DNA of 64,000 nucleotides from Clostridium cadaveris (lineage in GTDB: Bacteria; Bacillota; Clostridia; Clostridiales; Clostridiaceae): positions 2,050,501-2,114,500 of the forward strand of contig NZ_CP076620.1 of NCBI RefSeq assembly GCF_020911725.1, given 5' to 3'. Every line of letters starts with the position of its first letter. The stretch's first letter is position 1. A program made the translations under genes and the position numbers. The notes under the pieces were generated by a model that was not told where the DNA came from, searched no databases, and saw only the letters and a list, made by a program, of their open reading frames with translations. Below, piece after piece: positions 9,092-18,684 of this stretch.

Positions 9092-9490
9092 TCATCTATG
9101 AGGAATAACAGTTACATCCTTCAGTATATCCATAAGTTGATAGTCTATTGCATTAAGCTTTATATCTTTTTCCATTAGTTTTGATATAATTTCCTCTTTT
9201 TCTTCTTCAAGCATAGGAGATTCTTGGATTTTTTCTATGAAGTCATCAAGGTCATAAATAGTGCAATCTCCTTCTTTAACTCCTAGGTCTATACATATAT
9301 CTATAGTAGATTCCAAAGGTTCTGTAGCATAATCATCATATATAATATCAGTGTCGTCAGAAAGCTTATTTACCTTCTTTTCATAATATCCAAGTACATA
9401 CATATGTGCATCTTCTGCTTCTAAAAATCCTTTGATGGTACCTTTGGGCGTAACTACTATATAATTATTTGCTGCTACTTTATAGTCCAT
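9092..9490 (-). CDS. Hypothetical protein
   Basis: A 132-residue acidic, soluble protein without a signal peptide or membrane segment, which I do not recognise. It begins MDYKVAANNYIVVTPKGTIKGF and contains two acidic patches (DDTDIIYDDY and LEEEKEEII). A good AGGAGGT ribosome site and a terminator show it is a real, separately transcribed gene. It stands between adhE and the transporter gene with no evident functional link. Confidence 0.75.
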   Translation of the reverse strand: MDYKVAANNYIVVTPKGTIKGFLEAEDAHMYVLGYYEKKVNKLSDDTDIIYDDYATEPLESTIDICIDLGVKEGDCTIYDLDDFIEKIQESPMLEEEKEEIISKLMEKDIKLNAIDYQLMDILKDVTVIPHR

Positions 9491-9617
9491 ATATATACCT
9501 CCTTTAAATGAATCTACATTTTTAAGATTTCCATATTAACTTTTAGTTATACCTGCAAAATTCTTGCTATACTCCTTATATTAAAAAAATTCCCTATAAA
9601 TTTAATTTTTTTAAAAA

Positions 9618-9646
9618 TTGACATAAAATCTTTTGCTATATATAAT
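9618..9646 (+). promoter_or_regulatory. Promoter of the attenuated symporter gene
   Basis: TTGACA (9618-9623), a 17-base spacer and TATAAT (9641-9646), a perfect consensus sigma-A promoter directly before the attenuator leader. Confidence 0.85.
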
Positions 9647-9654
9647 GATGTTTG

Positions 9655-9751
9655 TAGGATACCTTTAAGATAGTCCAGAGAGACTAAAAAGGAGTATATA
9701 GTTTATTTGTCTATTGCGCCCTAATATCTTAAAGGATATTAGGGCTTTTTT
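9655..9751 (+). promoter_or_regulatory. PyrR-type transcription attenuator
   Basis: The leader contains AGTCCAGAGAGACT, which matches the PyrR binding-loop consensus ARUCCnGnGAGGYU except for one G-to-A change, on a stem TAGTC/GACTA extended by ATACCTTT/AAAGGAGTAT. Downstream is an intrinsic terminator, GCCCTAATATC/GATATTAGGGC plus seven Ts (9718-9751). The two are mutually exclusive: CCTTTAAGATA (9662-9672) is perfectly complementary to TATCTTAAAGG (9725-9735) and would form the antiterminator. High UMP would let PyrR hold the first hairpin and stop transcription. The mechanism is known for pyr operons; its use here is inferred from the sequence. Confidence 0.85.
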
Positions 9752-9792
9752 ATATGGTATCCTAGCATAAAATTTTTAAGGAGGATACTTAT

Positions 9793-11145
9793 ATGATGAA
9801 AAAGAACAATTTAAAGAAAAATCCAAATGAATTAGCCATTAAAATGGTGGTAGCACTTATACTAGGACTTATAGCAGGTACATCATTTATATTTTTAAGA
9901 GAATACTTAAACGGAAATGGCAAAGGTGATCTTTGGTTAACAATAAATAATTTATTATTCCAAGACATAACTGCAGAACAAGGTAGAAACGCCATTGGTA
10001 TATTCTATATTTTAGGTCAACTATTTATCAATTCTCTTCAATTGGTAATAATTCCAATGGTATTTACATCTATAGCTTTAGCAATGTGCCATATATCAGA
10101 TACAAAAAAACTTGGACGTATTTCTTATAAGACCATATTAGGTTTTGCTGCTACGTCTATATTTGCATTGTTGCTTGCTGGAATACTTGGTTTCTCAGCT
10201 CACAAAATGGGATTATTCAATGTAACTATAGACAATATTGCTGCAAAGCAAGGTGGAGCAGGAAGTAACCCACTACTTGTTTTAGTTCAAGCTATTCCAA
10301 ACAATATAACTTCAGTGTTCTCAGAGAACGGACGTATACTTTCAATAGTTTTCCTAGCTGTTGTAACTGGATTTTCAATAAACAAGCTTAACGACCAAAT
10401 AACAGTATTAAAGAAATTATTAGAAGACGTAAACAAGATAATCACCTTATTCCTAAGTTTTATAATAACTAAATTCGGACCTTTTGCTATCTTTATATTA
10501 ATAACAAGAACTTTTGCCATATATGGAGTTGAACATCTAAAGCCAGCTTTTGCTTATGTAATGACTACAGTTATAGGACTTTTAACCTTCCTTATTTTTG
10601 GATATGCAATATTCGTATTCATAGCTGCTAGAATAAATCCTATTAATTTTGTAAAAAAAATCTCTAAAGTTGCTTTATTTGGATTTTCAACTTCCTCTTC
10701 AGCTGCAACTCTTCCGCTAAATACAAAAACTACAGTTGAAGAAATGGGGGTTAATGAAGAAATAGCGTCTTTCGTACTTCCATTAGGTATGACTATAAAC
10801 ATGAACGGAACTGCTATAATGCAGGTTATAGCTGCTATATTTATAGCATCCTCTGCAGGTTATGAAGTAACTGTAGGAAGTATCGTTATAATAGCATTGT
10901 TAGCACTTATAGCTTCAGTAGGAACTCCAGCAGCTCCTGGAGCGGGTGCAATAATATTATTCACAGTTCTTACAGGTATGGGATATCAAAATGATGCTGC
11001 TGTTCTTGCATACTCATTAATACTTGCCATTAATCGTCCAGTAGAAATGCTTGTTACTTCTCTAAATGTAGTTGGTGACTCTGCTACAGCAGTAGTAGTA
11101 GCTAAATCTGAAGGGTCATTAAATGAAGAAATCTATAATTCTTAA
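9793..11145 (+). CDS. Dicarboxylate/amino acid:cation symporter (DAACS family)
   Basis: A 450-residue membrane protein with about eight transmembrane segments and two re-entrant loops. Family marks are the serine-rich hairpin GFSTSSSAATLP (about 297-308), NMNGTA (about 336-341) and the NRPVEM/NVVGDS region near the end. Members import aspartate, glutamate or C4-dicarboxylates with Na+ or H+, and E. coli DctA also carries orotate. The upstream PyrR-type attenuator ties this copy to pyrimidine supply, which suggests aspartate or orotate as the substrate. The ribosome site is AAGGAGG; ATG at 9793 or the adjacent ATG at 9796 could be used. Confidence 0.93.
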   Translation: MMKKNNLKKNPNELAIKMVVALILGLIAGTSFIFLREYLNGNGKGDLWLTINNLLFQDITAEQGRNAIGIFYILGQLFINSLQLVIIPMVFTSIALAMCHISDTKKLGRISYKTILGFAATSIFALLLAGILGFSAHKMGLFNVTIDNIAAKQGGAGSNPLLVLVQAIPNNITSVFSENGRILSIVFLAVVTGFSINKLNDQITVLKKLLEDVNKIITLFLSFIITKFGPFAIFILITRTFAIYGVEHLKPAFAYVMTTVIGLLTFLIFGYAIFVFIAARINPINFVKKISKVALFGFSTSSSAATLPLNTKTTVEEMGVNEEIASFVLPLGMTINMNGTAIMQVIAAIFIASSAGYEVTVGSIVIIALLALIASVGTPAAPGAGAIILFTVLTGMGYQNDAAVLAYSLILAINRPVEMLVTSLNVVGDSATAVVVAKSEGSLNEEIYNS

Positions 11146-11150
11146 TCTTA

Positions 11151-11180
11151 AAGAGCTGGAAAAGAAACCAGCTCTTTTTT
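11151..11180 (+). terminator. Terminator of the symporter gene
   Basis: AAGAGCTGG/CCAGCTCTT, nine pairs, eight-base loop and a T run. Confidence 0.9.
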
Positions 11181-11188
11181 AATTTTTA

Positions 11189-11242
11189 TTGTTAATCGTT
11201 TTAATTTTTATAGTTGACAATTTTAATTTTTCTTACTAAAAT
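11189..11242 (+). promoter_or_regulatory. bioY promoter with BirA-type operator
   Basis: TTGTTAATC (11189-11197), 14 bases, AGTTGACAA (11212-11220) fits the BirA pattern TTGTTAACC-N14/15-GGTTAACAA. The right half overlaps the -35 TTGACA (11214-11219); -10 is TAAAAT (11237-11242) after 17 bases. Biotin-loaded BirA would cover the promoter. Confidence 0.7.
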
Positions 11243-11293
11243 ATTGTCAACATGTATATTTATATCAGTTTACAATGTTTTAGGAGGATATTT

Positions 11294-11833
11294 ATGAATT
11301 TGAAAACGAAAACTTTAGTTAATATCTCATTACTTGCAGCTATTACAGCAGTTCTATCTCAAATAGCTCTGCCTATTCCTTTTACACCAGTGCCTATAAA
11401 TTTAGCTACTTTAGGTGTATTTTTATGTGGTTCTATTTTAGGTGCTAAATATGGTGCTTTAAGCCAGATAGTATATGTTCTTCTTGGTCTTATTGGGCTT
11501 CCAGTATTCTCTGGATTCAGTTCAGGAGCCGGCATCCTAATAGGACCTACAGGAGGATATATAATAGGATATGTTTTTGTAGCTCTATGTACCGGACTTC
11601 TTACAGACAAACTTCCAAAGAAGTTTTCCTACTACATAGTTTCAATGGCTATAGGACTTATGGTATGCTATGCTTTTGGTACTGTGTGGTTCATGTATCT
11701 AACAAAAGCCTCTTTAGGAAAAGCCTTGACTGCATGCATAATTCCTTTTATTCCTGGAGATATATTTAAAATAATAGTTGCATCTATTGTTACGGCACGT
11801 TTAAGAAAATCTTCTTTCTTTGTCTTTCAATAA
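11294..11833 (+). CDS. bioY: BioY, biotin-binding S component of an ECF transporter
   Basis: A 179-residue integral membrane protein with about six helices and the BioY signature around ITAVLSQIALPIPFTPVPINLATLGVFL and the GPTGGYIIGY segment. It binds biotin and works with the shared EcfA/EcfA'/EcfT module, which is not in this window. ATG at 11294 follows TAGGAGG; a longer in-frame start at 11252 lacks a ribosome site. Regulation by BirA is suggested by the operator overlapping its promoter, which supports biotin as the substrate. Confidence 0.95.
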   Translation: MNLKTKTLVNISLLAAITAVLSQIALPIPFTPVPINLATLGVFLCGSILGAKYGALSQIVYVLLGLIGLPVFSGFSSGAGILIGPTGGYIIGYVFVALCTGLLTDKLPKKFSYYIVSMAIGLMVCYAFGTVWFMYLTKASLGKALTACIIPFIPGDIFKIIVASIVTARLRKSSFFVFQ

Positions 11834-11847
11834 TAGATTAAGACCAT

Positions 11848-11914
11848 AAAAAAGATGCACCTAAAATATGAAGGATCCTTTAAAGACTATCTTCATATTT
11901 TTGTGCATCTTTTA
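11848..11914. terminator. Bidirectional terminator between bioY and lysR
   Basis: AAAAGATGCAC...AAATATGAAG pairs with CTTCATATTT..GTGCATCTTTT across a 17-base loop; A and T runs on the two sides serve both converging genes. Confidence 0.85.
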
Positions 11915-11952
11915 AATTTTATTTTTTATTCTTTTATCAACTTAAACTCTAT

Positions 11953-12846
11953 CTATTTTGTATTGATTATCATATTATAATAATTCAAAAACTTTTCATA
12001 TTCGTTTGAGCACATACTATTTTTTAGTGTTACAAAATTAAATTGTCTCAATGCTTTAAAGTCCTCTACATATATTTGTGAAAGTGTACCTTTTTTAAGT
12101 TCTTTTTGAACAGCTTTCTTATATATAAAAGTTAACCCTAAATTCTTTTGTACAAGTTTTTTTATTACATTTATATTTCCTATTTCAGTAACATTTTTAA
12201 ATCCTTCTACCTGCATATTATGCTCATATAATGCAGTTTCGAATATATTACGCGTTCCAGAACCTTGTTCCCTTATTATTATATTTTCCTTTAATATATC
12301 TTCTAATATTACACTTTTACCTGCAAGGTGGTTTTTAGTAGAACATACAACAACAAATTCTTCTTTTGAAAAAATTTTATAATTATAGTCAAGTTTATTA
12401 AAATATCCTTCGATAAAGGCAAAGTCTATGTCTCCTTCTCTAAGCATATGTAAAAGTCTATCTGTATTTTCCACTATCATAGTAACTTTTGCATCAGGAA
12501 AATCTGCCATATATTTTTCTATTAGTTCAGGCATCATATATTCTCCGATGGTAAGTGTAGCTCCAAATTTAATCCTTTTTATACTTTCTTTCTTGTCTTT
12601 CAATATTCTATATACTTTTTCACTATCTACCTGAATACTTTTAGCTATATCCTTAAGAGTTTCACCTTCAGGAGTTAAATCTAAAATTTTTCCTGAATAT
12701 TGAAATAGTTTTGTGTCATATTTCTCTTCCAAATACTTTATATGCTGCGTTACAGCTGGCTGAGTTATATTTAATTTTTGTGCTGCTTTTGTGTAACTTT
12801 TAGTTTTACATAAGGTTAAAAAAGTCTTAAATCGAAAATCTATCAT
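11953..12846 (-). CDS. LysR family transcriptional regulator
   Basis: A 297-residue LTTR. The N-terminal winged helix (about residues 3-62, with KAAQKLNITQPAVTQHIKYLEEKYDTKLF) is followed by a type-2 periplasmic-binding effector domain. The LTTR branch resembles CysL/YwfK-like proteins, but the ligand cannot be told. It is the last gene of the aromatic operon, 24 bp after the aminotransferase, so it is probably co-transcribed with the pathway and may regulate it or a linked pathway. Confidence 0.9.
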   Translation of the reverse strand: MIDFRFKTFLTLCKTKSYTKAAQKLNITQPAVTQHIKYLEEKYDTKLFQYSGKILDLTPEGETLKDIAKSIQVDSEKVYRILKDKKESIKRIKFGATLTIGEYMMPELIEKYMADFPDAKVTMIVENTDRLLHMLREGDIDFAFIEGYFNKLDYNYKIFSKEEFVVVCSTKNHLAGKSVILEDILKENIIIREQGSGTRNIFETALYEHNMQVEGFKNVTEIGNINVIKKLVQKNLGLTFIYKKAVQKELKKGTLSQIYVEDFKALRQFNFVTLKNSMCSNEYEKFLNYYNMIINTK

Positions 12847-12870
12847 ATTTCACCTGCAAGTCATTTTATT

Positions 12871-14031
12871 TTAAAGCTCTTTCATAAATTTTTCTATTCT
12901 ATCAAAGGCTTCTTTTAGTTTTTCTACATTTACAGTAAGGGCTATTCTCACATATCCTTCTCCTGATTCTCCGAAAGCATTTCCTGGAATCACAAGTACA
13001 TGTGCCTCTTTTAGAAGTCTTTCTGTAAATTCTTTTGATGTAAGACCTGTTTCTTTTATATTTACGAACAAATATATACTTCCTGTAGGTCTTATGCAAC
13101 TCATCTTTGGAGTGCCTTGTATTCTTTCATAAGTATAAAATGCTCTATTTCTAAATTCCTCTACTATGTCTTTTTGTATCTCACATCTCATCCTTAAGGC
13201 ATAAAGAGCTGCTCTTTGAGACACAGAAGGTGCAGAGTAAACATTGTTTTCATTTATATTTATCATAGTTTCTATTATAAAACTTGGAGCAAGTACATAA
13301 CCAACTCTCCATCCTGTCATACAGTAGTCTTTTGAAAAACTTTTTACTGTTATAGTTCTTTCCTTCATACCATCTATAGTTGTTATCGGAAGGAATGGTT
13401 CCTCATAAGTATATGCTGTATATATGTCATCGGCTATGACTAAAAGATCCTTTTGTTTTGCGATTCCACTTAAATTCTCTAAAGTCTCCTTTGTAAGGCA
13501 TATACCTGTAGGATTATTAGGAGTGTTTATTATAATAGCTTTTGTACTGTCTGTTATTGCATCTCTAAGTCTTTCCATATTGATTTGGAAACCATCTTCT
13601 TCGCTTAATTTAACTTTGACAGCTTTTCCTCCAGCCATTTCAATTTGTTTTATGTAAGGCGTAAAATATGGTTCAAATACTATAACTTCATCACCTTCAT
13701 CTATAACAGTTTGAAGTACCAGCCACATAGCATGACAGCCACTGGTAGTCACCATACATTCTGACACTTTCAAATCATAACTATATTCTTCTTTATAGAA
13801 TTTGCAAATTTCTTCTCTTAATTCATTATACCCACCTGGTGCTGTATAATGAGTATGCCCATTTAATGCATCCTCTAAAGCATTTTTTATGATTTTAGGG
13901 TTTGTGTTTAAATCTGGATCTCCAATGCTCAAATTTATTACGTCATCATATCCTTTAGCCAGTTCTCCACTCCCACCTAGAGTATTTTCTTCTTCCACCC
14001 AATATTTCTTAGATAAAAATTTATGCTTCAT
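12871..14031 (-). CDS. Class I PLP-dependent aminotransferase (probably aromatic/aspartate type)
   Basis: A 386-residue fold-type I aminotransferase. The PLP-binding lysine is in SFSKDYCMTGWRVGY; NTPNNPTG and the aspartate of ADDIY are the other cofactor contacts. ATG at 14031 is chosen because GGGGGAG lies seven bases upstream; a start ten codons earlier lacks such a site. Its position in the aromatic operon after shikimate kinase suggests it performs the last step, transamination of phenylpyruvate or 4-hydroxyphenylpyruvate, but aspartate or another 2-oxoacid is possible. Confidence 0.88.
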   Translation of the reverse strand: MKHKFLSKKYWVEEENTLGGSGELAKGYDDVINLSIGDPDLNTNPKIIKNALEDALNGHTHYTAPGGYNELREEICKFYKEEYSYDLKVSECMVTTSGCHAMWLVLQTVIDEGDEVIVFEPYFTPYIKQIEMAGGKAVKVKLSEEDGFQINMERLRDAITDSTKAIIINTPNNPTGICLTKETLENLSGIAKQKDLLVIADDIYTAYTYEEPFLPITTIDGMKERTITVKSFSKDYCMTGWRVGYVLAPSFIIETMININENNVYSAPSVSQRAALYALRMRCEIQKDIVEEFRNRAFYTYERIQGTPKMSCIRPTGSIYLFVNIKETGLTSKEFTERLLKEAHVLVIPGNAFGESGEGYVRIALTVNVEKLKEAFDRIEKFMKEL

Positions 14032-14076
14032 TACGCAAACTCCCCCTTTTTTGATATTCAATTTTATATAAATATA

Positions 14077-14601
14077 CTACAAAATAATAGCAATATTATT
14101 TTTTAATACATAGTTTTTTATATCATCAATAACTTTTTCTATAGATGAATCATTTATAATTTTTACATGGCAGCTTTTCTTGTACAAATCATATCTTTCT
14201 TTATACAAATCATAAAGTCTTATAGCATCTTCTTTTAAAAGAGGTCGCTGTGATATATTTATATCTGAAACTATATTTTCAATAGGTCTATCTATAAAGA
14301 TTACTATTCCATTTTCTTTTAAAAGCTCTACATTGTTAGAGTTTTTTATAACTCCTCCACCAGTGGATATCACTGATCTTTCTTCATGACAAGCTTCTTT
14401 TATAATTTGGCTTTCTATTTTTCTAAAATAGTCCTCTCCTATGTCAAAAAGCTCCTCTATAGATCTCCCAGACTTTTTTTCTATAAAATTATCACTGTCT
14501 ATATATTTATAGTTCAATTTATCCGCAAGAATTTTCCCTATGGTACTTTTGCCACAGCCAGGCATTCCTATGAGCACTATGTTTTTTTTACTTTTACTCA
14601 T
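14077..14601 (-). CDS. aroK: Shikimate kinase
   Basis: A 174-residue P-loop kinase that phosphorylates shikimate at the 3-hydroxyl. Walker A is GMPGCGKST (12-20), the shikimate-binding aspartate is in YIDSDNFIE (33-41) and STGGGVI (about 79-85) is the characteristic Walker B-region glycine motif; the lid carries SQRPLL. The gene overlaps aroE by eight bases, showing translational coupling. Length is normal for the family. Confidence 0.95.
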   Translation of the reverse strand: MSKSKKNIVLIGMPGCGKSTIGKILADKLNYKYIDSDNFIEKKSGRSIEELFDIGEDYFRKIESQIIKEACHEERSVISTGGGVIKNSNNVELLKENGIVIFIDRPIENIVSDINISQRPLLKEDAIRLYDLYKERYDLYKKSCHVKIINDSSIEKVIDDIKNYVLKNNIAIIL

Positions 14602-15418
14602 GATTTCTTGCTCCTAATAAAGTTTTCCTAATTTCTTCATATATCCTGTATTCATCCTCTAAGCTAAGTTTTCTTTTCTGCCATATTTCTTGAGCTTTCA
14701 CTGCTTGAGAAACTAGCATATACAAGCCATTTACTGCCACTAATCCTTCTTCCTTTGCATATCTTAATAGCAAAGTTTCTTCTGGATTGTAGATAAGATC
14801 AACCACATAAGAGAAGTTTTTAATCTCCTCCTTTTTTATAGGGCATTCCTTGATATTTGGATACATACCACATGGAGTGCAATTTATAAGGACTCTTGAA
14901 TCCGTTACATCTTTAATTTCACTGTATTCTATAACTCTAAAGTCGCCAAGTTTCTTTTCTTTGTTTCTGCTTACATAGATGATTTCTTTAATTCCATTAT
15001 CAATTAAATACTGTCTGACAGCTTTAGAAGCACCGCCAGTACCTAAAATCACCGCTTTTTCCCCTTTAACAGGAACATTGAAATTCTTTAAGGTTGCCCC
15101 AAAGCCATAGTAATCAGTATTATATCCTTTTAAAATTCCCTGGTTAAAATCTATTGTGTTTACAGCGCCTATATTGCCTGCTTCATTAGATATCTCATCT
15201 AGATATCTAATAATATCTACCTTGTATGGTATTGTCACATTGACACCTTTAACATTTAAAGCTTTTAGTCCATTTATAGCAAACTTTAAATTTTCCTTTT
15301 TCACTTGGAATAAATTGTACGTTCCATTAAGACCCATATGTTTTAATATGAGGTCATGTATTTGTGGCGAATGACTATGTCCTAATTTTTCTCCTATTAA
15401 TCCATAAACACCTACCAT
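14594..15418 (-). CDS. aroE: Shikimate dehydrogenase
   Basis: A 274-residue NADP-dependent shikimate dehydrogenase. It shows the N-terminal GLIGEKLGHSHSPQIHDLIL substrate motif with conserved Ser residues, NVTIPYK with the catalytic Lys (about 58-64), NTDYYGF, and the glycine-rich dinucleotide loop GTGGASKAV. It reduces 3-dehydroshikimate. It begins two bases after the pheA stop and overlaps aroK, so it belongs to the same transcript. Confidence 0.95.
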   Translation of the reverse strand: MVGVYGLIGEKLGHSHSPQIHDLILKHMGLNGTYNLFQVKKENLKFAINGLKALNVKGVNVTIPYKVDIIRYLDEISNEAGNIGAVNTIDFNQGILKGYNTDYYGFGATLKNFNVPVKGEKAVILGTGGASKAVRQYLIDNGIKEIIYVSRNKEKKLGDFRVIEYSEIKDVTDSRVLINCTPCGMYPNIKECPIKKEEIKNFSYVVDLIYNPEETLLLRYAKEEGLVAVNGLYMLVSQAVKAQEIWQKRKLSLEDEYRIYEEIRKTLLGARNHE

Positions 15419-15420
15419 AA

Positions 15421-16284
15421 TCAGCTCATCTCCCCTTTATAATTTCCTAAAAGTTTAAAGTATAAGCTTTCTTGTTCTATATCATTTATCAATTTTATGA
15501 TGCTTTTTTCATTCAAGTTTCCATGAAAATCTATGTAAAATAGGTACTCCCATGACTTTCCTACTATAGGCCTAGATTCTATCTTCAGCATATTACAATT
15601 GTTTTCCTCAAAATGTCTGAGAGCTTTATATAAACTTCCTGCTTTATGAGGCAAAGAAAGAATAACGCTTATCTTATCACAGTTTCTTGTAACTTCTTTC
15701 AGCTTGGATATTATTATAAACCTAGTTATATTATTTTTGTTGTAATGTATATGAGACTCTAATATTTCCAATCCATAAAGTTCTGCTGCTTTCTTGCTAG
15801 CTATACAGCCTTTATGCTTTACATTTTCATCATGAATAAACTTTGCACTTCTAGCAGTATTAAAGTATGGTATCAAAGTCCACTTTTCATGTTTATCTAA
15901 ATATTCTCTGCATTGTAAAAAACCTTGTTCATGAGAATATACTTCCTCTAAGTCATGTATAGACGAACCTTTTATCCCTATAAGGTTATGGTCAACTTTT
16001 ACGCACTTTTCTCCAACTATATAAAATCCATATTTATATAATAAATCATAAACCTCTGCAATTCCTCCTGTAGAAGAGTTTTCTATAGGCAGCACTCCGT
16101 AGTTTATTTTATTATTTTCTATAGCTTCAAAAACATCTTGAAACTTTCCGAAAGCCAAGGTATCTCTTTCTTCTCCAAAATATTCTATAAGTGCCTGATG
16201 ACTGAAAGAACCTTCAACCCCTTGAAAGCCTATAATACAAGATTTATATTTATGATTCTTTATCCCATTTAAATCTTTATTCAT
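15421..16284 (-). CDS. pheA: Prephenate dehydratase (monofunctional)
   Basis: A 287-residue enzyme that converts prephenate to phenylpyruvate. The PDT domain starts IGFQGVEGSFSHQA and includes the NSSTGGI motif and NITRFIII; the C-terminal ACT domain (about residues 195-275, SVILSLPHKAGSLYKAL and IESRPIVGKSWEYLFYID) is the Phe feedback site. ATG at 16284 follows AAGGGGA by seven bases. The reading frame is open further upstream, but that part lies within aroC and has no ribosome site. Many clostridial PheA proteins carry an N-terminal chorismate mutase domain; this one does not. Confidence 0.93.
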   Translation of the reverse strand: MNKDLNGIKNHKYKSCIIGFQGVEGSFSHQALIEYFGEERDTLAFGKFQDVFEAIENNKINYGVLPIENSSTGGIAEVYDLLYKYGFYIVGEKCVKVDHNLIGIKGSSIHDLEEVYSHEQGFLQCREYLDKHEKWTLIPYFNTARSAKFIHDENVKHKGCIASKKAAELYGLEILESHIHYNKNNITRFIIISKLKEVTRNCDKISVILSLPHKAGSLYKALRHFEENNCNMLKIESRPIVGKSWEYLFYIDFHGNLNEKSIIKLINDIEQESLYFKLLGNYKGEMS

Positions 16285-16328
16285 ATATAATCCCCTTGCT
16301 TTTATAAAATCCCTTTTCAAATCATTTT

Positions 16329-17411
16329 CTATTTCATTTCTTTTAACAATTCTAAAATTGCTATAGCTGCAGCAGCTTCTACAACTGGAAGTGCTCTTAC
16401 AACTATACAAGGATCATGTCTTCCAGCAATTTCTACAGTGCACTCTTCCATAGTGCTTATGTCTATAGTTTTCTGCCTCTTCCCTATGGATGGAGTCGGC
16501 TTCATAGCTGCCCTAAATACAAGGGGCATTCCACTTGTTATTCCCCCTAATATGCCACCATTATTATTTGTTATAGTTTTAATTTTTTCATTATCCATAA
16601 CATATTGATCATTAGCTTCTGAACCATAAAGTTCCGTTATTCCAAATCCTATTCCAAACTCAACACCTTTTACTCCAGGTATAGAAAATAATAAACTGGA
16701 TAATGTACTTTCAACTGAATCAAAGAATGGATCTCCTAATCCAGCAGGAAGATTTATAGCCGTGCATTCTACTATCCCCCCAACAGAGTCTTTCATAACT
16801 CTAGCATCTTTTATGAGCTTTTTCATTTCATCTCCAGAAGGAATATTTAATACAGGGAATTCTTCTTTTCTGAGAAATTTTAAGGTGCTTTCATTTAAAT
16901 TTTCGTGAGTAAAATCTTCATCTTTGATATTTTTTATAGATTTTATGTGGCTTCCTATAATTATTCCTTTTTCCATCAATATCTGTTTACATATAGCCCC
17001 AGCAAAAACTAATGGTGCTGTTATTCTTCCCGAGAAATGTCCTCCACCTCTATAATCATTAAAACCTTTATATTTTATATAACCAGTAAAGTCTCCGTGA
17101 CTTGGTCTCATAATATTTTTTGTTTTCTCATAATCTCTTGAGTGCTGATTAGTATTGTATATTATCATGGTTAGTGGTGTTCCAGTGGTTCTTCCATTAA
17201 AATAACCACTTAATATATGAAATTCATCCTTTTCTTTTCTAGGTGTTGATAAATCATTTTGTCCCGGTGCTCTTCTTGCCATCTCTTCTTTTATATAATC
17301 TAAGTCAAGCTTTATCCCTGGCTCTAATCCATTTATTGTGATTCCTATGGCATCACCATGAGATTCTCCAAATAAAGATAACTCTATATTTTTACCCCAT
17401 GTTCCACTCAC
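16329..17411 (-). CDS. aroC: Chorismate synthase
   Basis: A 360-residue FMN-dependent enzyme that makes chorismate from EPSP. The family signatures are GESHGDAIG near the N-terminus, the central R-P-(S/A)-H-G-D stretch (MRPSHGDFT) and the C-terminal GRHDPC. A GTG start at 17411 is chosen: GGAGGTG lies six bases upstream and the product then begins (V/M)[18 protein letters not shown] as in homologues. The ATG two bases earlier is out of frame and followed at once by TGA. The start overlaps the end of aroA by 20 bases. Confidence 0.95.
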   Translation of the reverse strand: MSGTWGKNIELSLFGESHGDAIGITINGLEPGIKLDLDYIKEEMARRAPGQNDLSTPRKEKDEFHILSGYFNGRTTGTPLTMIIYNTNQHSRDYEKTKNIMRPSHGDFTGYIKYKGFNDYRGGGHFSGRITAPLVFAGAICKQILMEKGIIIGSHIKSIKNIKDEDFTHENLNESTLKFLRKEEFPVLNIPSGDEMKKLIKDARVMKDSVGGIVECTAINLPAGLGDPFFDSVESTLSSLLFSIPGVKGVEFGIGFGITELYGSEANDQYVMDNEKIKTITNNNGGILGGITSGMPLVFRAAMKPTPSIGKRQKTIDISTMEECTVEIAGRHDPCIVVRALPVVEAAAAIAILELLKEMK

Positions 17412-18666
17412 ATATATCACCTCCCAATTTCTCAAAATGCTCCCAAAAATCAGGATAAGATTTTGATACACACTCTGCCCCATCTATAGTTAGAGGCTCT
17501 TTGCACCTCACAGATGCTACAGCTAATGCCATAGCAATACGATGATCATTCCAACTGTAAACTTCTCCTCCTTTGAGGCTATCTACTCCATTTATCACTA
17601 AGCCGTCTTCCGTTTCCTTTATATCCGCCCCTATTTTTGATAATTCTTCTGATATAGCTTTTAATCTATCCGACTCTTTAAATCTAAGGCGTGATGCATT
17701 TATTATTTCCGTCTTTCCCTTACTTAAAGAAGCTAATACCGCTAATATGGGAACTAAATCAGGAATGTCTTTTGCGTCTATTACTATGCCTTTTGTCTCT
17801 TTAGAAATGGCTTTAATATATGAATTAGAAATTTCTATCTCACCTCTCATAGCCATTATTGTATCTAATATAGCTTTGTCACCTTGTATTGATGATATAT
17901 TCATCCCCTTACATGAAATATCACAACCTAAAAGTCCAGCCACAAGCCAAAATGACACTTGAGAGAAATCTCCTTCTACTTCATAATTTATAGCTTTATA
18001 TTTTTGATTTCCTTTGATTATAAATTCTTTGTAGTTTCTATTTTCTACATTAACTGAAAATCTATTTAACATATCTATAGTTAAATCCACATATCCTTTG
18101 GATTCTAACTCAGTTGTTACTATTATCTTTGAATCCCCATCTAGCAAAGGAAGGGCAAATAAAAGTCCAGTTATAAACTGAGAGCTCACATCTCCTCTTA
18201 TTTTATATTCTGAGGGCGTAAGTTTCCCCCTTATAGTTAAAGGAAGTTTTCCTTCATTATTTCTATAAGCTATATTTTTCTCATCAAAAATTTTGTAGTA
18301 ATCATCTAACGGTCTTTCTATAAGCTTTCCTTTTCCACTAAATGTTATCATTTGACCTAATGTTACTGCTATAGGTATCATAAATCTTAAAGTAGACCCT
18401 GATTCGTTACATTTTATATTTTTTTCCTCTGCTACTAGTGATGATCTTCCTAAAATTTTTATCTTGTCATCATATTTTTTAATCCTTACTCCAAGAGTCT
18501 TCATAGCATTGCAGGTGGCTTCTATATCCTTTGAAAACATAATATTTGATATGATGCTTTCTCCCTCCGATAACCCTGCACATATTATAGCCCTATGGCA
18601 TATGCTTTTAGATGCAGGCACCATAACCTGTCCTTTTAAAATTTCAGGGTTTATTTTTATTCTCAT
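17392..18666 (-). CDS. aroA: 3-phosphoshikimate 1-carboxyvinyltransferase (EPSP synthase)
   Basis: A 424-residue two-domain enzyme that transfers enolpyruvyl from PEP to shikimate-3-phosphate. It shows [10 protein letters not shown] (18-27), NESGSTLRF (about 88-96), the S3P-binding [11 protein letters not shown] and the C-terminal [10 protein letters not shown] and [13 protein letters not shown]. The NESGSTLRF sequence differs from the GNAGTAMRPL loop of class I enzymes and is as seen in clostridial proteins. It lies 18 bp after aroB and overlaps aroC. Confidence 0.96.
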   Translation of the reverse strand: MRIKINPEILKGQVMVPASKSICHRAIICAGLSEGESIISNIMFSKDIEATCNAMKTLGVRIKKYDDKIKILGRSSLVAEEKNIKCNESGSTLRFMIPIAVTLGQMITFSGKGKLIERPLDDYYKIFDEKNIAYRNNEGKLPLTIRGKLTPSEYKIRGDVSSQFITGLLFALPLLDGDSKIIVTTELESKGYVDLTIDMLNRFSVNVENRNYKEFIIKGNQKYKAINYEVEGDFSQVSFWLVAGLLGCDISCKGMNISSIQGDKAILDTIMAMRGEIEISNSYIKAISKETKGIVIDAKDIPDLVPILAVLASLSKGKTEIINASRLRFKESDRLKAISEELSKIGADIKETEDGLVINGVDSLKGGEVYSWNDHRIAMALAVASVRCKEPLTIDGAECVSKSYPDFWEHFEKLGGDICEWNMG

Positions 18667-18684
18667 CTTCAGATTCCCCCTTTT

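Noticed and set aside
16285-16410. N-terminal extension of PheA as a vestigial chorismate mutase
   Set aside because: The 42 extra residues lie within aroC or the short gap, lack mutase motifs and have no ribosome site.
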